Assembly (NCBI GenBank): GCA_963703125.1 | Contig: OY969790.1 | Span: forward strand, 1,922,001 to 1,986,000 | Length of the DNA stretch: 64,000 bases | Reading direction: 5' to 3' | From: MFD04716-140 sp963703125 | GTDB taxonomy: Bacteria; Bacteroidota; Bacteroidia; Flavobacteriales; Flavobacteriaceae | Shown: one piece after another, positions 44,085 to 53,429 of the stretch | How positions within the stretch are numbered: position 1 is the first letter of the stretch | Layout of the letters: every line of letters starts with the position of its first letter | The notes under the pieces: model-generated | What the model was told of the DNA's origin: nothing | What the model saw: only the letters and a program-made list of their open reading frames with translations | Database searches by the model: none | Translations under genes and position numbers: made by a program

Positions 44085-44450
44085 TTAATTAATCAAAAAA
44101 AGAAGTAAAATTGCTACTAAGGCAGGCAATGCCTGTACAAAGAATATTTTGCGGTCGGCGGTGAGTGCCCCATATATGCCGGCAACCGAAATGCATGCTA
44201 AAAAGAACAAGCCTATATTCATTTTCCATTCCAAATTATCAATGAAAAAGGTCCATATTAAACCAGCAGCAAGAAACCCATTATACAAACCCTGATTGGC
44301 CGCCATCGGTTTGGTGGGTTCGAACATTTCAGGAGGAAATTTTTTGAAAATCTTTTTCCCTTTAGTGGTCCATGCGAACATTTCAAACCAGAGAAAATAC
44401 AAATGAAGTATGGCTACTAGACCTATAAGAATATTGACAATCATAAGCAT
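44085..44450 (-). CDS. DUF1304 membrane protein
   Basis: A 121-residue integral membrane protein with four hydrophobic segments. The family phrase LHLYFLWFEMFAWTTKGKKIF begins at about residue 16, and PMAANQGLYNGFLAAGLIW follows at about 48-66. Members are annotated DUF1304 with no known function. It lies two bases after the haaO stop, so translation is probably coupled. A link to tryptophan catabolism is only positional. Confidence 0.85.
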   Translation of the reverse strand: MLMIVNILIGLVAILHLYFLWFEMFAWTTKGKKIFKKFPPEMFEPTKPMAANQGLYNGFLAAGLIWTFFIDNLEWKMNIGLFFLACISVAGIYGALTADRKIFFVQALPALVAILLLFLIN

Positions 44451-44452
44451 GG

Positions 44453-44992
44453 CTAGTCTTTTGCAATAAAACGTTCATCAACTGGCATCACGGTACCACA
44501 ATTATCACAAGTCCTTAGTTCTTTGGAACCGTAAAAGTGCTTAAAATGCCCTAGAAAATCTTTTTCAATATCGTTTAAGGTAAAATAGGCCTCGTATAGC
44601 TTATGATTACAGTTGTCGCAGAACCAAAGTAGCCCATCATCCACATTCATATCAGCTCTTTTCCGCTCTATAACCAAACCGATGCTTCCTTCATGTCTGA
44701 CCGGAGAGTGAGGAATTTTGGCAGGATGTAAATACATGTCTCCCGGACCTAATTTAAAGGTCTTTTTATGGCCATTTTCCTGAATATGAACTTCAATGTT
44801 ACCTTCCAATTGATAAAAAAGCTCTTCAGTTTCATTATAGTGATAATCTTTTCGGGCATTCGGTCCGGCTACGACCATAACAATATAGTCACCGGCATCC
44901 TTGTATAAGTTTTTATTTCCAACGGGTGGTTTGAGGGCGTCTCGGTTTTCCTGGACCCACTTCGTAAGATTAAAGGGAGGTTTTATTGACAT
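44453..44992 (-). CDS. haaO: 3-Hydroxyanthranilate 3,4-dioxygenase
   Basis: Opens 3-hydroxyanthranilate to 2-amino-3-carboxymuconate semialdehyde, which cyclises to quinolinate for NAD synthesis or is degraded further. It is a 179-residue cupin. The catalytic iron ligands are His51, Glu57 and His95. The second, rubredoxin-like site of bacterial-type enzymes is also complete: Cys125/Cys128 (CDNC) and Cys162/Cys165 (CDNC). These positions coincide with those of the well-studied Cupriavidus enzyme. It heads a short minus-strand cluster with DUF1304 and VOC genes. Confidence 0.95.
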   Translation of the reverse strand: MSIKPPFNLTKWVQENRDALKPPVGNKNLYKDAGDYIVMVVAGPNARKDYHYNETEELFYQLEGNIEVHIQENGHKKTFKLGPGDMYLHPAKIPHSPVRHEGSIGLVIERKRADMNVDDGLLWFCDNCNHKLYEAYFTLNDIEKDFLGHFKHFYGSKELRTCDNCGTVMPVDERFIAKD

Positions 44993-45014
44993 GTTCTTTC
45001 GTTAAAAAATAAGG

Positions 45015-45043
45015 GTTGATCGTACCAGAAATGAACGATCAAC
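45015..45043 (-). terminator. Hairpin after the CAP-domain gene
   Basis: A perfect 9-base inverted repeat GTTGATCGT/ACGATCAAC with an 11-base loop lies 43-71 bases after the CAP gene stop. On the minus strand it is followed by CCCTTATTTTTT, as expected for a terminator. It also precedes the haaO start, so an operator role cannot be excluded. Confidence 0.6.
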
Positions 45044-45085
45044 TGATTTTATCAAATTTAATAAAAGTAATTGGCTTAAATTACC

Positions 45086-45562
45086 CTATTTGAAGAACAA
45101 TTGGGTATAATAGAAAGTTCCGTGTGTATCCTTTTTCACACTCACCGCTGTATGGGTGAAATCTCCTTCCATAGTTTTTTTGTGAGCGGAACTATTTAAC
45201 CACCCTTTAAAAGCTTCATTTGCGGAGGTATAATCCTTTGCCACATTTTCAGCTACAGATTCAGCATTGACCTCGGTGGAGATGCCCGAAGCCCTGGAGG
45301 TAAAGTTATCATGGTTTAATACACCCTTGGCAACCATATAATCGGTATGCTTGTTGGCATATTCATAAGCCACGGCACTGAACTGCAAAGTTGAATAGCC
45401 CAAGGAGGCCCTGTAATCATTTACCACCATCAAAAGATCATGCTCAATGGCAAGGTCATTTTGAACTTCAGGTATTTCGGCTTCAACGATTGATTCTTTA
45501 CTACAAGACACAATCACCAATGCAAAACATACCAAAATGGTATATCTCAAAATCATTTTCAT
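45086..45562 (-). CDS. CAP (SCP/PR1) domain lipoprotein
   Basis: Start at ATG 45562 (158 residues); a TTG at 45598 is less likely. The leader ends IVSC, so the protein is a lipoprotein. The CAP core reads DLLMVVNDYRASLGYSTLQFSA, ANKHTDYMVAKGVLNHDNF and VAENVAKDYTSANEAFKGWLNSSAHKKTMEG, with the conserved His and Glu residues of the cavity visible. Bacterial CAP proteins have no common known function. A terminator-like hairpin follows it. Confidence 0.88.
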   Translation of the reverse strand: MKMILRYTILVCFALVIVSCSKESIVEAEIPEVQNDLAIEHDLLMVVNDYRASLGYSTLQFSAVAYEYANKHTDYMVAKGVLNHDNFTSRASGISTEVNAESVAENVAKDYTSANEAFKGWLNSSAHKKTMEGDFTHTAVSVKKDTHGTFYYTQLFFK

Positions 45563-45872
45563 ACAATGCTCTAAATTGTAAGTAGGTGTACCTTGCAAGT
45601 AGGTTGTGGAGATTGAGGTTCTCTTAAAAATTGTTGAAAGGGGATTTTCAACTATGTAATGATAGTATATTTTTTATAGAACTTGAAAAATATGCTGTTT
45701 TTTCGACAAACGACATCATACTTTAAGAAATCGTGCAGTAGGATGCAGATTATAATTCTATATCCAATAAAATCTGAAAGTATGAGGTAGTGATGTAATT
45801 TTGAATCATTCTTTCCGCAGATACCATACCTTTTTTGAAAGAACTGCGTTATTTTTATGAAAATTTATTTGT
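45563..45872. promoter_or_regulatory. Divergent region between CAP lipoprotein and alpha-2-macroglobulin genes
   Basis: This 310-base stretch carries GTTGAAA/TTTCAAC (45633-45652, loop 6), a perfect 7-base inverted repeat about 71-90 bases before the CAP start. A plus-strand TAATTTTG (45796-45803) matches the -7 consensus about 70 bases before the alpha-2-macroglobulin ATG, but no -33 element is clear. No gene was seen. Confidence 0.4.
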
Positions 45873-48800
45873 ATGCGAATCACCTGGTTTTTCTGTTCGT
45901 TCATTGCCTTTTATTTCTTTATGGGTTGTACGTCAAAAAATGATATCCCAACAGAAAAATTCAATAATTTAAACGATTACCAAGATTATATTTCAGAGGT
46001 TTCCCACGGCATAATTTCTGCAAGATCCGATGTCCGCGTTATTCTGAACCAGCCGATATCAACATGGAAGAAAGGAGATGAGTTAAGAAGTAATCTTTTG
46101 AGGGTTTCTCCCAATGTCAAAGGAAAGGTGGTAGTATTGGACGAGAGAACCATTGCCTTTGTTCCTGAAAAAAGTTTCAGTCCCAATACCGAATATACCT
46201 TTACACTTGAATTGGGGGAAATAATTACCACGGTTCCTGAAAAATTAAACAGGTTGACTTTTGGTATAAAAACGTTGGAGCAGCAGTTTAACATATATAC
46301 CAATGCGCTCCAATCCTATTCAAAGGAATGGCAATATTTAAATGGTACATTAAGATCCTCCGACATACTTGATCTGGAAGATGCCAAACAGTTAGTTTCC
46401 GTGAGGCAAAAAGGTAAATTAGTTTCATTGAAATTTGATCAAGGAACCAAATTGGGCAATCTGTTTTCTTTTAAGATTGACAGCATTCGTCGTTATGAAA
46501 ATGATTCTGATTTAGAGATAGCCTGGGATGGAGCAAAATTGCAGATTCAGGGTTCTGGCCAAAATTTGATCAAGATTCCGGGGAAAAATAATTTTACCGT
46601 TTTGGAGGCAGTTGTTGAAGCAGGTGAAAATCCGGTTGTGCTTGTAAATTTTTCCGACCCCATTCAAAAAGGGCAAAATTTCAAAGGTCTTATAGTACTC
46701 GAAGGAGCTGAGAGCCCAAAATACACAGTTGACGGAAATACTTTGAAGATATACCCATCACAAGAATTGAAAGGATCGGTTAAATTGGAAGTATTTGAAG
46801 GTATCGCCAGTGTTGACGGATATAAATTAAAATCAAAGTTTGAGGAACGAATTGCCTTTGAACTGCTGAAACCTCAGGTAAGAATGTTGTCAAGTGGAAG
46901 CATTCTCCCATCCTCCAATAATTTGAAAATCAACTTTGAGACTGTCGGGCTTAAGGCCATTGACGTCGCTGTCTATAAAATTTATCAAGACAATATTCTG
47001 CAATTTTTGCAAGAAAACAATTTGGATGGCAGCGGTAACCTTAGATCTGTTGCCCGGCCTATTACAACGAAAAAAATAGTTTTAGATAACAACCTATCAA
47101 ATTCGACTGCCAAATGGACGGCTCATGCATTAGATCTCAAGGCACTTATAACTCCGGAAGTAGGAGCTATTTATAGGGTTGAATTTGATTTCGGTCCAAA
47201 TGAGAGTGCCTACTCATGCGAGTCCAATAATTTTGACCCTGAAGCTTCAACCAACGAAAATTTTGATGAAGCGGAAGAAAACAGTTCATGGGATGGTGTT
47301 GAGAATTATTACGATGACTATTATTACTATGACTATGATTGGAACGAACGGGAAAACCCCTGTGATAAATCGTATTATTATGATAAAAAGGTAGGCACTA
47401 ATATATTGGCTTCAGACATTGGTGTAACCGTTAAAAAGGGCACCAATAACAGCTATTTTGTTGCCGTGAACGATATTTTGACAACGAACCCCATTCCAGG
47501 GGCCAAGGTTACATTTTTCAATTTTCAGCAACAACCCGTTGGGTCTATTGTAACTGATTCAGATGGGACTTCCGTTTATGACTCCGAGAAGTTGGCCTAT
47601 TTTGCAATTGCCGAAAATAATGGACAGAAAACGTATATTAAGCTAAACGATGGAAACTCACTTTCCGTAAGTAAGTTCAATGTTTCGGGTGTTGAACTTC
47701 AAAAGGGACTAAAAGGATTCATTTTTGGCGAGCGCGGTGTTTGGAGGCCAGGAGACAACATTTTTCTTTCTTTTATCTTGAACGACAAGGCCAATGAATT
47801 GCCAGATAACCATCCGGTAAAACTTGAATTATTGGATCCTTACAACAAGGTCGTACACCGAGAGATAAAAACGTCTGGACTCAATAATTTTTATCGATTC
47901 GATCTAAAAACCGATGAGAATGCGCCTACGGGTAATTGGCTGGCCAAAATCTCCGTTGGAGGTGCCTCCTTTAACAAGACCATTAAAATAGAGACGATAA
48001 AACCGAATCGCTTAAAAATAAAGACCGACTTTGCTTCCGAAATTTTGGATGGTGATAAACCCATAGAGGGTTACGTACAAATTAATTGGTTGCACGGGGC
48101 CGTGGCAAAGAATTTAAAGGCTGACATTTCAGCAAAATTCAACCCACAGACTACAACTTTCAAAAATTATCCGGGCTATATTTTTGATGACCCCACATGT
48201 AATTTTTCAACAGAGGACCAAGTTGTTTTTAATGGTAAAATTAATGAGGAAGGGAAAGCCAATTTCACTATTAAACCCCAATTAAAAGGTCAGGCTCCTG
48301 GAATGCTCAATGCTGCATTCCTAACAAAGGTGTATGAAAATGGGGGTGATTTTAGTACCGATGTTTTTACCAAGACCTATTCGCCCTATGGCACTTACAT
48401 TGGTTTGAACACCCCGAAAGGGGATAAGACCAGGGGAATGTTATTGACAGATACCCCTCATACTTTTGAGGTTGTTTCTGTGGATGAAAATGGAAATCCG
48501 AAATCGGTCAAGAATTTAAATATTACCGTTCATAAAGTTGAATGGCGTTGGTGGTGGGATACCTCTAATGACAACCTTTCCAATTTTAGTAGTAGCGAGT
48601 ATCGTGAAAAGATTTTTGAAGAGACTATAAATACCGATTCAAAAGGAAAGGGTAGTTTCAAATTTGAATTGAAGTATCCGGATTGGGGACGCTATTTGGT
48701 GCGCGTAGAAGATCTCAACGGCGGCCATTCTACCGGGAAAACCATTTATATTGATTGGCCTGGTTGGGCGGGCAAATCTCGAAAGGGTGATCCTTCTGCG

Positions 48801-51395
48801 TCAACAATGCTGGTTTTTTCAACCGACAAGGAGAAGTACAATGTGGGCGAGAAGGCACTTGTAACTTTTCCAAGTTCCGAGAACGGCCGCGCTTTGGTAA
48901 CTGTTGAGAATGGTACCGAAGTTCTAGAATCTTTATGGGTTGAAACCACTAAAGGTGAGACTAAGTTCCAATTCCCCATAAAAGACTTGTACACACCCAA
49001 TGTTTATATTCATATTTCCCTGCTTCAGCCCCATGCTACAACGCTGAACGATAGTCCCATAAGGTTGTACGGTGTTGTGCCAATTTCGGTTGAAGATCCC
49101 GCTTCCAAGATTCAACCGGTAATTGAAATGCCACAAGTATTGCGTCCTGAAGAGACCATCACCCTAAAAGTAAGTGAAAAACAGGGCAAAGCCATGACCT
49201 ATAGCATTGCTCTAGTGGATGACGGATTACTTGATTTGACTCGATTTAAAACCCCGGACCCGTGGGATACCTTCTATGCCCATGAGGCCCTTGGAGTAAA
49301 AACATGGGATGTATATGACGAAATTATTGGTGCCTTTGGAGGTAGAATAGATCAAGTTTTTGCAATTGGGGGTGACGGTGAACTGGCAGGGGCCAAAAAC
49401 AAAAAAGCGAACCGTTTTGAACCTATGGTAATCTATTTAGGCCCGTTTGGTTTGAAGGACGGCGAAACCCAATCACACAAAATTAAGATTCCTAAATATA
49501 TTGGTTCTGTACGTACAATGGTTGTCGCAGAGAATCCTGAAAAAGAAGCCTATGGCCTGGCCGAGAAGACGACTCCCGTTCGTAAACCTTTGATGGTTCT
49601 GGCTTCCTTACCAAGGAAGATAACCCCTGGGGAAAAGGTAACACTACCTGTTACGGTTTTTGCCATGGAAAATAAGGTCAAAAACGTTTCCATAAAATTA
49701 AGGCAAGATTCCTCATTTAAAATTGTAGGTGAGGCAACCCAAAATGTCACTTTTGAGAATCCTGATGAAAAAATGGTCTATTTTAATTTGGAAGTTGCCA
49801 ATTTTAAGGGAATAGGAAAGGTTATGGTTGAAGCCTCGGGAGGAGGTGAAACGGCCTCTTTTGAAATACCAATTGATGTGGCCAACCCTAATCCACGGAC
49901 TTCAGAAATAATTGATGTTGTTTTGAACGCAAATGGAAGCAAGACAATTGACTTGCAAACCTTTGGAATCGCTGGAAGTAACTCGGCTCAGGTTGAGTTC
50001 TCAACACTTCCTCCAATGAATTTTAGTGGGCGCATGCAATATTTGATACAGTATCCCCATGGATGTGTTGAACAGACTACTTCGGCGGCTTTTCCACAAC
50101 TATATCTTACGGATATTTTTGATCTTGACGTAAATCAGAAGAGTAAGATTCAACAAAATATCGAAGGTGCTATTAAGGGCTTGGGTAGATTTCAGAATCC
50201 TAGTGGCGGATTCTCCTATTGGCAAGGTCAAAATAACTCCGATGATTGGGGAACGAGTTATGCCGGTCATTTTTTATTGGAGGCTGAAAAAAAGGGATAT
50301 ATTTTGCCTATCGGTTTCAAACCTGGATGGGTAAAATATCAGCAGAATACGGCCAAACAATGGCGCGCCGGAAATGCTTTTTCCGATTTGGCACAGGCCT
50401 ATCGGCTGTACGTTTTGGCTCTTTCGGGAAATGCCGATGTGGCCAGTATGAACCGATTAAGGGAAACTAAAGAGGTTTCCAACGAGGCGAAATTTCGTTT
50501 GGCAGCGACCTATGGTTTAATTGGTCAAGCCAACGTGGCAAGTCAGATATTGAACGGCGCAAAGCTTGATTTTAACGACGGCAAGTACAATTATGAAACG
50601 TACGGCTCTTCAGTCAGGAACAGAGCTATGGCCCTGGAGACCTTTGTGCTTCTTAAAGACAAAATTAAGGCTCAGGAAATGGCTAAAAGTGTTGCGGGGG
50701 CCTTGAACGAAAAGCAGTGGATGAGTACCCAAAGTACCGCATATAGTCTTTTGGCAATGGCAAAGTTTGCTGAAATGGTGGGTGGAAAAGGTATCAAAGT
50801 AAGCATTTTAGTTAATGGAAAAACGGAGAGAATAAGTACCGGCAAAACATTGGCCAATAGGCAGATCGGTATTAAGAACGGAAGTAACAGTATTTCCCTA
50901 AAAAATGAGGAAGGGAATACCTTATACGTAAGTGTTGTGAACAACGGCATCCTGCCTGTTGGCGATGAGAAGGAAGTGCAGCGCAATCTGAAAGTCGCAA
51001 TGGCTTTCAAAGGGAGGGATGGCACTGCTTTGGAAATTGCTGAAATGGGCCAAGGAACCGATTTTGTTGCCGAGGTCATTTTGACCAATACAACTTCCAA
51101 TGAAATAAAAAATGTAGCATTGACCGAAATTTTCCCAAGTGGATGGGAAATTGTGAACACACGATTTACGGACTTTGGTGAATTCGCAGATAATGAGGTA
51201 ACCCATACTGACCTAAGGGATGATCGGGCCAATTTCTATTTTGATATGAAAAAAAATGAGACCAAAACTTTTAGGGTGCTTTTGAACGCTTCCTATTTAG
51301 GGCGATATTATCTACCAGGAATTCAAGCGGAAGCAATGTATGACAAGGACTATATTGTAAGGACAAGAGGACAATGGGTACAAGTAACGCAATAA
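45873..51395 (+). CDS. Bacterial alpha-2-macroglobulin, thioester type
   Basis: A very large envelope lipoprotein (1840 residues), leader ending FFMGC. Bacterial alpha-2-macroglobulins trap or inhibit attacking proteases and are usually linked to penicillin-binding protein 1C. Macroglobulin and bait-region sandwiches fill the first two thirds. The thioester motif is intact: Cys1398 in PHGCVEQTT, with Gln1401. The complement-like alpha/alpha barrel follows (about 1400-1650), and a receptor-type domain ends the protein. An unusual Tyr/Asp-rich patch (YYDDYYYYDYDW, near 479-490) interrupts the MG region. pbpC is present 2 kb downstream, but with other genes between. Confidence 0.95.
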   Translation: MRITWFFCSFIAFYFFMGCTSKNDIPTEKFNNLNDYQDYISEVSHGIISARSDVRVILNQPISTWKKGDELRSNLLRVSPNVKGKVVVLDERTIAFVPEKSFSPNTEYTFTLELGEIITTVPEKLNRLTFGIKTLEQQFNIYTNALQSYSKEWQYLNGTLRSSDILDLEDAKQLVSVRQKGKLVSLKFDQGTKLGNLFSFKIDSIRRYENDSDLEIAWDGAKLQIQGSGQNLIKIPGKNNFTVLEAVVEAGENPVVLVNFSDPIQKGQNFKGLIVLEGAESPKYTVDGNTLKIYPSQELKGSVKLEVFEGIASVDGYKLKSKFEERIAFELLKPQVRMLSSGSILPSSNNLKINFETVGLKAIDVAVYKIYQDNILQFLQENNLDGSGNLRSVARPITTKKIVLDNNLSNSTAKWTAHALDLKALITPEVGAIYRVEFDFGPNESAYSCESNNFDPEASTNENFDEAEENSSWDGVENYYDDYYYYDYDWNERENPCDKSYYYDKKVGTNILASDIGVTVKKGTNNSYFVAVNDILTTNPIPGAKVTFFNFQQQPVGSIVTDSDGTSVYDSEKLAYFAIAENNGQKTYIKLNDGNSLSVSKFNVSGVELQKGLKGFIFGERGVWRPGDNIFLSFILNDKANELPDNHPVKLELLDPYNKVVHREIKTSGLNNFYRFDLKTDENAPTGNWLAKISVGGASFNKTIKIETIKPNRLKIKTDFASEILDGDKPIEGYVQINWLHGAVAKNLKADISAKFNPQTTTFKNYPGYIFDDPTCNFSTEDQVVFNGKINEEGKANFTIKPQLKGQAPGMLNAAFLTKVYENGGDFSTDVFTKTYSPYGTYIGLNTPKGDKTRGMLLTDTPHTFEVVSVDENGNPKSVKNLNITVHKVEWRWWWDTSNDNLSNFSSSEYREKIFEETINTDSKGKGSFKFELKYPDWGRYLVRVEDLNGGHSTGKTIYIDWPGWAGKSRKGDPSASTMLVFSTDKEKYNVGEKALVTFPSSENGRALVTVENGTEVLESLWVETTKGETKFQFPIKDLYTPNVYIHISLLQPHATTLNDSPIRLYGVVPISVEDPASKIQPVIEMPQVLRPEETITLKVSEKQGKAMTYSIALVDDGLLDLTRFKTPDPWDTFYAHEALGVKTWDVYDEIIGAFGGRIDQVFAIGGDGELAGAKNKKANRFEPMVIYLGPFGLKDGETQSHKIKIPKYIGSVRTMVVAENPEKEAYGLAEKTTPVRKPLMVLASLPRKITPGEKVTLPVTVFAMENKVKNVSIKLRQDSSFKIVGEATQNVTFENPDEKMVYFNLEVANFKGIGKVMVEASGGGETASFEIPIDVANPNPRTSEIIDVVLNANGSKTIDLQTFGIAGSNSAQVEFSTLPPMNFSGRMQYLIQYPHGCVEQTTSAAFPQLYLTDIFDLDVNQKSKIQQNIEGAIKGLGRFQNPSGGFSYWQGQNNSDDWGTSYAGHFLLEAEKKGYILPIGFKPGWVKYQQNTAKQWRAGNAFSDLAQAYRLYVLALSGNADVASMNRLRETKEVSNEAKFRLAATYGLIGQANVASQILNGAKLDFNDGKYNYETYGSSVRNRAMALETFVLLKDKIKAQEMAKSVAGALNEKQWMSTQSTAYSLLAMAKFAEMVGGKGIKVSILVNGKTERISTGKTLANRQIGIKNGSNSISLKNEEGNTLYVSVVNNGILPVGDEKEVQRNLKVAMAFKGRDGTALEIAEMGQGTDFVAEVILTNTTSNEIKNVALTEIFPSGWEIVNTRFTDFGEFADNEVTHTDLRDDRANFYFDMKKNETKTFRVLLNASYLGRYYLPGIQAEAMYDKDYIVRTRGQWVQVTQ

Positions 51396-51417
51396 ATATG
51401 GGAAAATTTAGGGAATT

Positions 51418-51822
51418 TTAGCTTTCCCTTGCCCATTGTATGGCACTTTCCAATGAGTCGAACCATTTAAGTTTGGTTCTAACAAATGCTTTTTCAATCA
51501 TGGCGTTAAAATAACTGCGTTTCGTGTAGCTTACGATTCCGTAACCACGAATTTTATATTTTTTGAAGAATTTTATCCAGTCCGTTGGGATGACGGAATA
51601 TTGGTTTACTCGATTACTTATATAAATAAGGTCCTGCGCTTTGGAACCATAAATACTTATGATTTCATCTACGATGGTTTTTCCAATACCTTCCCACGTA
51701 ACGACTACATCATGGCGCAGCTCTCCTACAATGAACGTGTCATATAGGTATAGATCCCCAAAGTCATAATTTAATATGTGAAGGGCAGACCTATGAAAGG
51801 GAGTCTCTTTTAGACATTTCAA
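51418..51822 (-). CDS. Conserved hypothetical protein, STAS/SpoIIAA-like length
   Basis: A 134-residue soluble protein, convergent with the alpha-2-macroglobulin gene. Its pattern (LYLYDTFIVGELRHDVVVTWEG, LIYISNRVNQYSVIPTDWIKFFKKYKIRGYGIVSY, SLESAIQWARES) fits an alpha/beta domain resembling SpoIIAA-like/STAS proteins seen across Flavobacteriaceae. No function is known. There is no signal peptide. It starts with its own ATG and has a 208-base leader region without a clear promoter. Confidence 0.6.
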   Translation of the reverse strand: MKCLKETPFHRSALHILNYDFGDLYLYDTFIVGELRHDVVVTWEGIGKTIVDEIISIYGSKAQDLIYISNRVNQYSVIPTDWIKFFKKYKIRGYGIVSYTKRSYFNAMIEKAFVRTKLKWFDSLESAIQWARES

Positions 51823-52030
51823 AATAGGGGAAATAAGTGTTCTGATGTAAAGGAGGCAACTATTTGCCGTAAGTAATTTTATAATCGATGAAAGACCTAT
51901 TAATTACTTTGTAAAGCAAATTTTAAGAAGATTTTCACAACTCCAAAAATGAGATTTCAATTGGTTCTAAAGTAGCCTAAACAACAGGCTTACCAGGTTT
52001 TTTGGTTTGAATAAATGTATGGGACTCCGA

Positions 52031-52543
52031 TTAGAGAGATTCTTTATTATCCTTCGCAGGATCTTCCTTCAAAACTTTACTGAATACCAAAGCCCCAATA
52101 TCTTTTATGGGGTTATAAAGTACTGATTTTTGCACCGTTTCATTTTTGATCATACCCACCGAAGAATTGGTACGGTCAAAAAATACCAAAATTGCACCTA
52201 AAATAACGGCTACTTTGAGGACCCCAAAAATAGCTCCTGCAAGTTTGTTAAGGATTCCGAGCATGGCAAAGTCTGCAATTTTTGTCAAAAATCTTCCGGC
52301 GAGGTGAACAACAATTACGATGATAATGAATGTGATGGCGAAGGCGGCTATGTTGATATATCGCTCGTTCCACTCCATATTTTTCGACATAAAGTCTCCT
52401 GCATAATATGAAAAATGAATGGCACCATAAATCCCCGCAATCAGGGCGATTATGGAGGCAATTTCAACAAGTAGGCCATTCTTAAGGCCTTTCCAAAGAC
52501 CCCAAATCAATAACAACCCTATTATTATATCCAAGAAATTCAT
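52031..52543 (-). CDS. CvpA-family membrane protein
   Basis: ATG 52543 is preferred (170 residues) because MNFLDIIIGLLLIWGLWKGLKNG is the typical CvpA start. Four hydrophobic segments are visible (about 3-20, 26-48, 63-85 and 99-125), with the family GFVLGL-like KGLKNGLLVEIASIIALIAGI near the N-terminus. CvpA proteins are linked to colicin V export and to envelope stress. The polar C-terminal tail (ILDRTNSSVGMIKNETVQ and later) is cytoplasmic or periplasmic. It is divergent from the small gene at 52681. Confidence 0.88.
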   Translation of the reverse strand: MNFLDIIIGLLLIWGLWKGLKNGLLVEIASIIALIAGIYGAIHFSYYAGDFMSKNMEWNERYINIAAFAITFIIIVIVVHLAGRFLTKIADFAMLGILNKLAGAIFGVLKVAVILGAILVFFDRTNSSVGMIKNETVQKSVLYNPIKDIGALVFSKVLKEDPAKDNKESL

Positions 52544-52558
52544 GCAGCTCTGTTTCAA

Positions 52559-52587
52559 CAAATATAGAACTTTGATTTGTACCTTTG
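52559..52587. promoter_or_regulatory. Possible divergent -7 elements for cvpA-like and 52681 genes
   Basis: The minus strand carries TATATTTG (52559-52566), 16 bases before the CvpA ATG. The plus strand carries TACCTTTG (52580-52587), 93 bases before ATG 52681. Both match TAnnTTTG, but no -33 element at correct spacing is evident. Confidence 0.35.
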
Positions 52588-52680
52588 ATTTTTGTTTGGT
52601 GTTGAAACTTAATAATCAAATCCACTTTTCGAAGTAAGGAAATTATGGCAATGGGTGATGACCTATAAAATTCAAAGAAC

Positions 52681-53037
52681 ATGTCTAGAGACATAATACT
52701 TAAAGAGAGGTGGCAAGAATTGGTTGACAGGTTATCTAGCCAATTCGCTGATGGCGACCCATTGGATCTCGATGCAATCATATATCTGGTAGGGGTTCAG
52801 GAACTTGGGCAATATCATCGAAAATATAAAAAAGATGACAAACTTGATTTAATGCATATTGCCATTTGCCGGTTGCTGGAACCTTACGGGTATTATGAGT
52901 TCGATTTTTTTGATGAGGAAGGATGGCCCCATTATACCGTTAAGGAAGAATTACCACCCTTAAAGGCTGGTGAACAGGCCATTTTAATGAAAGAAGCAAT
53001 TGTTGGTTACTTTTTAGACAAGGAATATATTTTGTAG
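52681..53037 (+). CDS. Conserved hypothetical protein
   Basis: A 118-residue acidic soluble protein with the phrases DLDAIIYLVGVQELGQYHRKYKKDDKLDLMHIAICRLLEPYGYYEFDFFDEEGWPHY. It is a single small alpha/beta-like domain found in Flavobacteriaceae without an assigned function. No membrane or signal segment is present. It is followed by the ABM-domain gene after 83 bases. The ATG is the first in its frame after an in-frame stop. Confidence 0.65.
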   Translation: MSRDIILKERWQELVDRLSSQFADGDPLDLDAIIYLVGVQELGQYHRKYKKDDKLDLMHIAICRLLEPYGYYEFDFFDEEGWPHYTVKEELPPLKAGEQAILMKEAIVGYFLDKEYIL

Positions 53038-53120
53038 CAATAAACTTTTCGCTGATTGGAATCAATTTTATCTTCATCAGATAATGGCAGTTATGATTGG
53101 TGAATTACTGAATTAATGTC

Positions 53121-53429
53121 ATGAACGGTTCAAAACCTTATTATGCTGTAATCTTCACTTCCACTCGAACCGAAGGAGATGATGGGTATGCCGAAATGGC
53201 CCAACGAATGTATGATTTGGCCCGTCAACAGCCGGGATTTTTACATGTTGAAAGTGCTAGGGACGAAATAGGAATTACAGTTAGCTATTGGGAAAGTCTG
53301 GAGGCCATTGCCAATTGGAAGGCAAACACAGATCATCTTTTCGCCCAGGGAAAAGGCATTAAAGACTGGTATAAATGGTATAAGGTGCGCATTTGTTTGG
53401 TAGAGCGGGAATATGGATTTGAAAAATGA
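53121..53429 (+). CDS. Antibiotic biosynthesis monooxygenase (ABM) domain protein
   Basis: A 102-residue ABM-fold protein. It begins YYAVIFTSTRTEGDDGYAEMAQRMYDLARQQPGFLHVESARDE and ends with TVSYWESLEAIANWKANTDHLFAQGKG, the usual ferredoxin-like pattern; such proteins bind hydrophobic or heme-like compounds. A Trp/Tyr-rich end (DWYKWYKVRICLVE) is typical. Its stop overlaps the PBP1C start by four bases (ATGA), so they are coupled although not known to work together. Confidence 0.88.
   Translation: MNGSKPYYAVIFTSTRTEGDDGYAEMAQRMYDLARQQPGFLHVESARDEIGITVSYWESLEAIANWKANTDHLFAQGKGIKDWYKWYKVRICLVEREYGFEK

Noticed and set aside
50672..51232. 186-residue frame antisense to the alpha-2-macroglobulin gene
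   Set aside because: No domain or start support; it overlaps the conserved C-terminus of the real gene.
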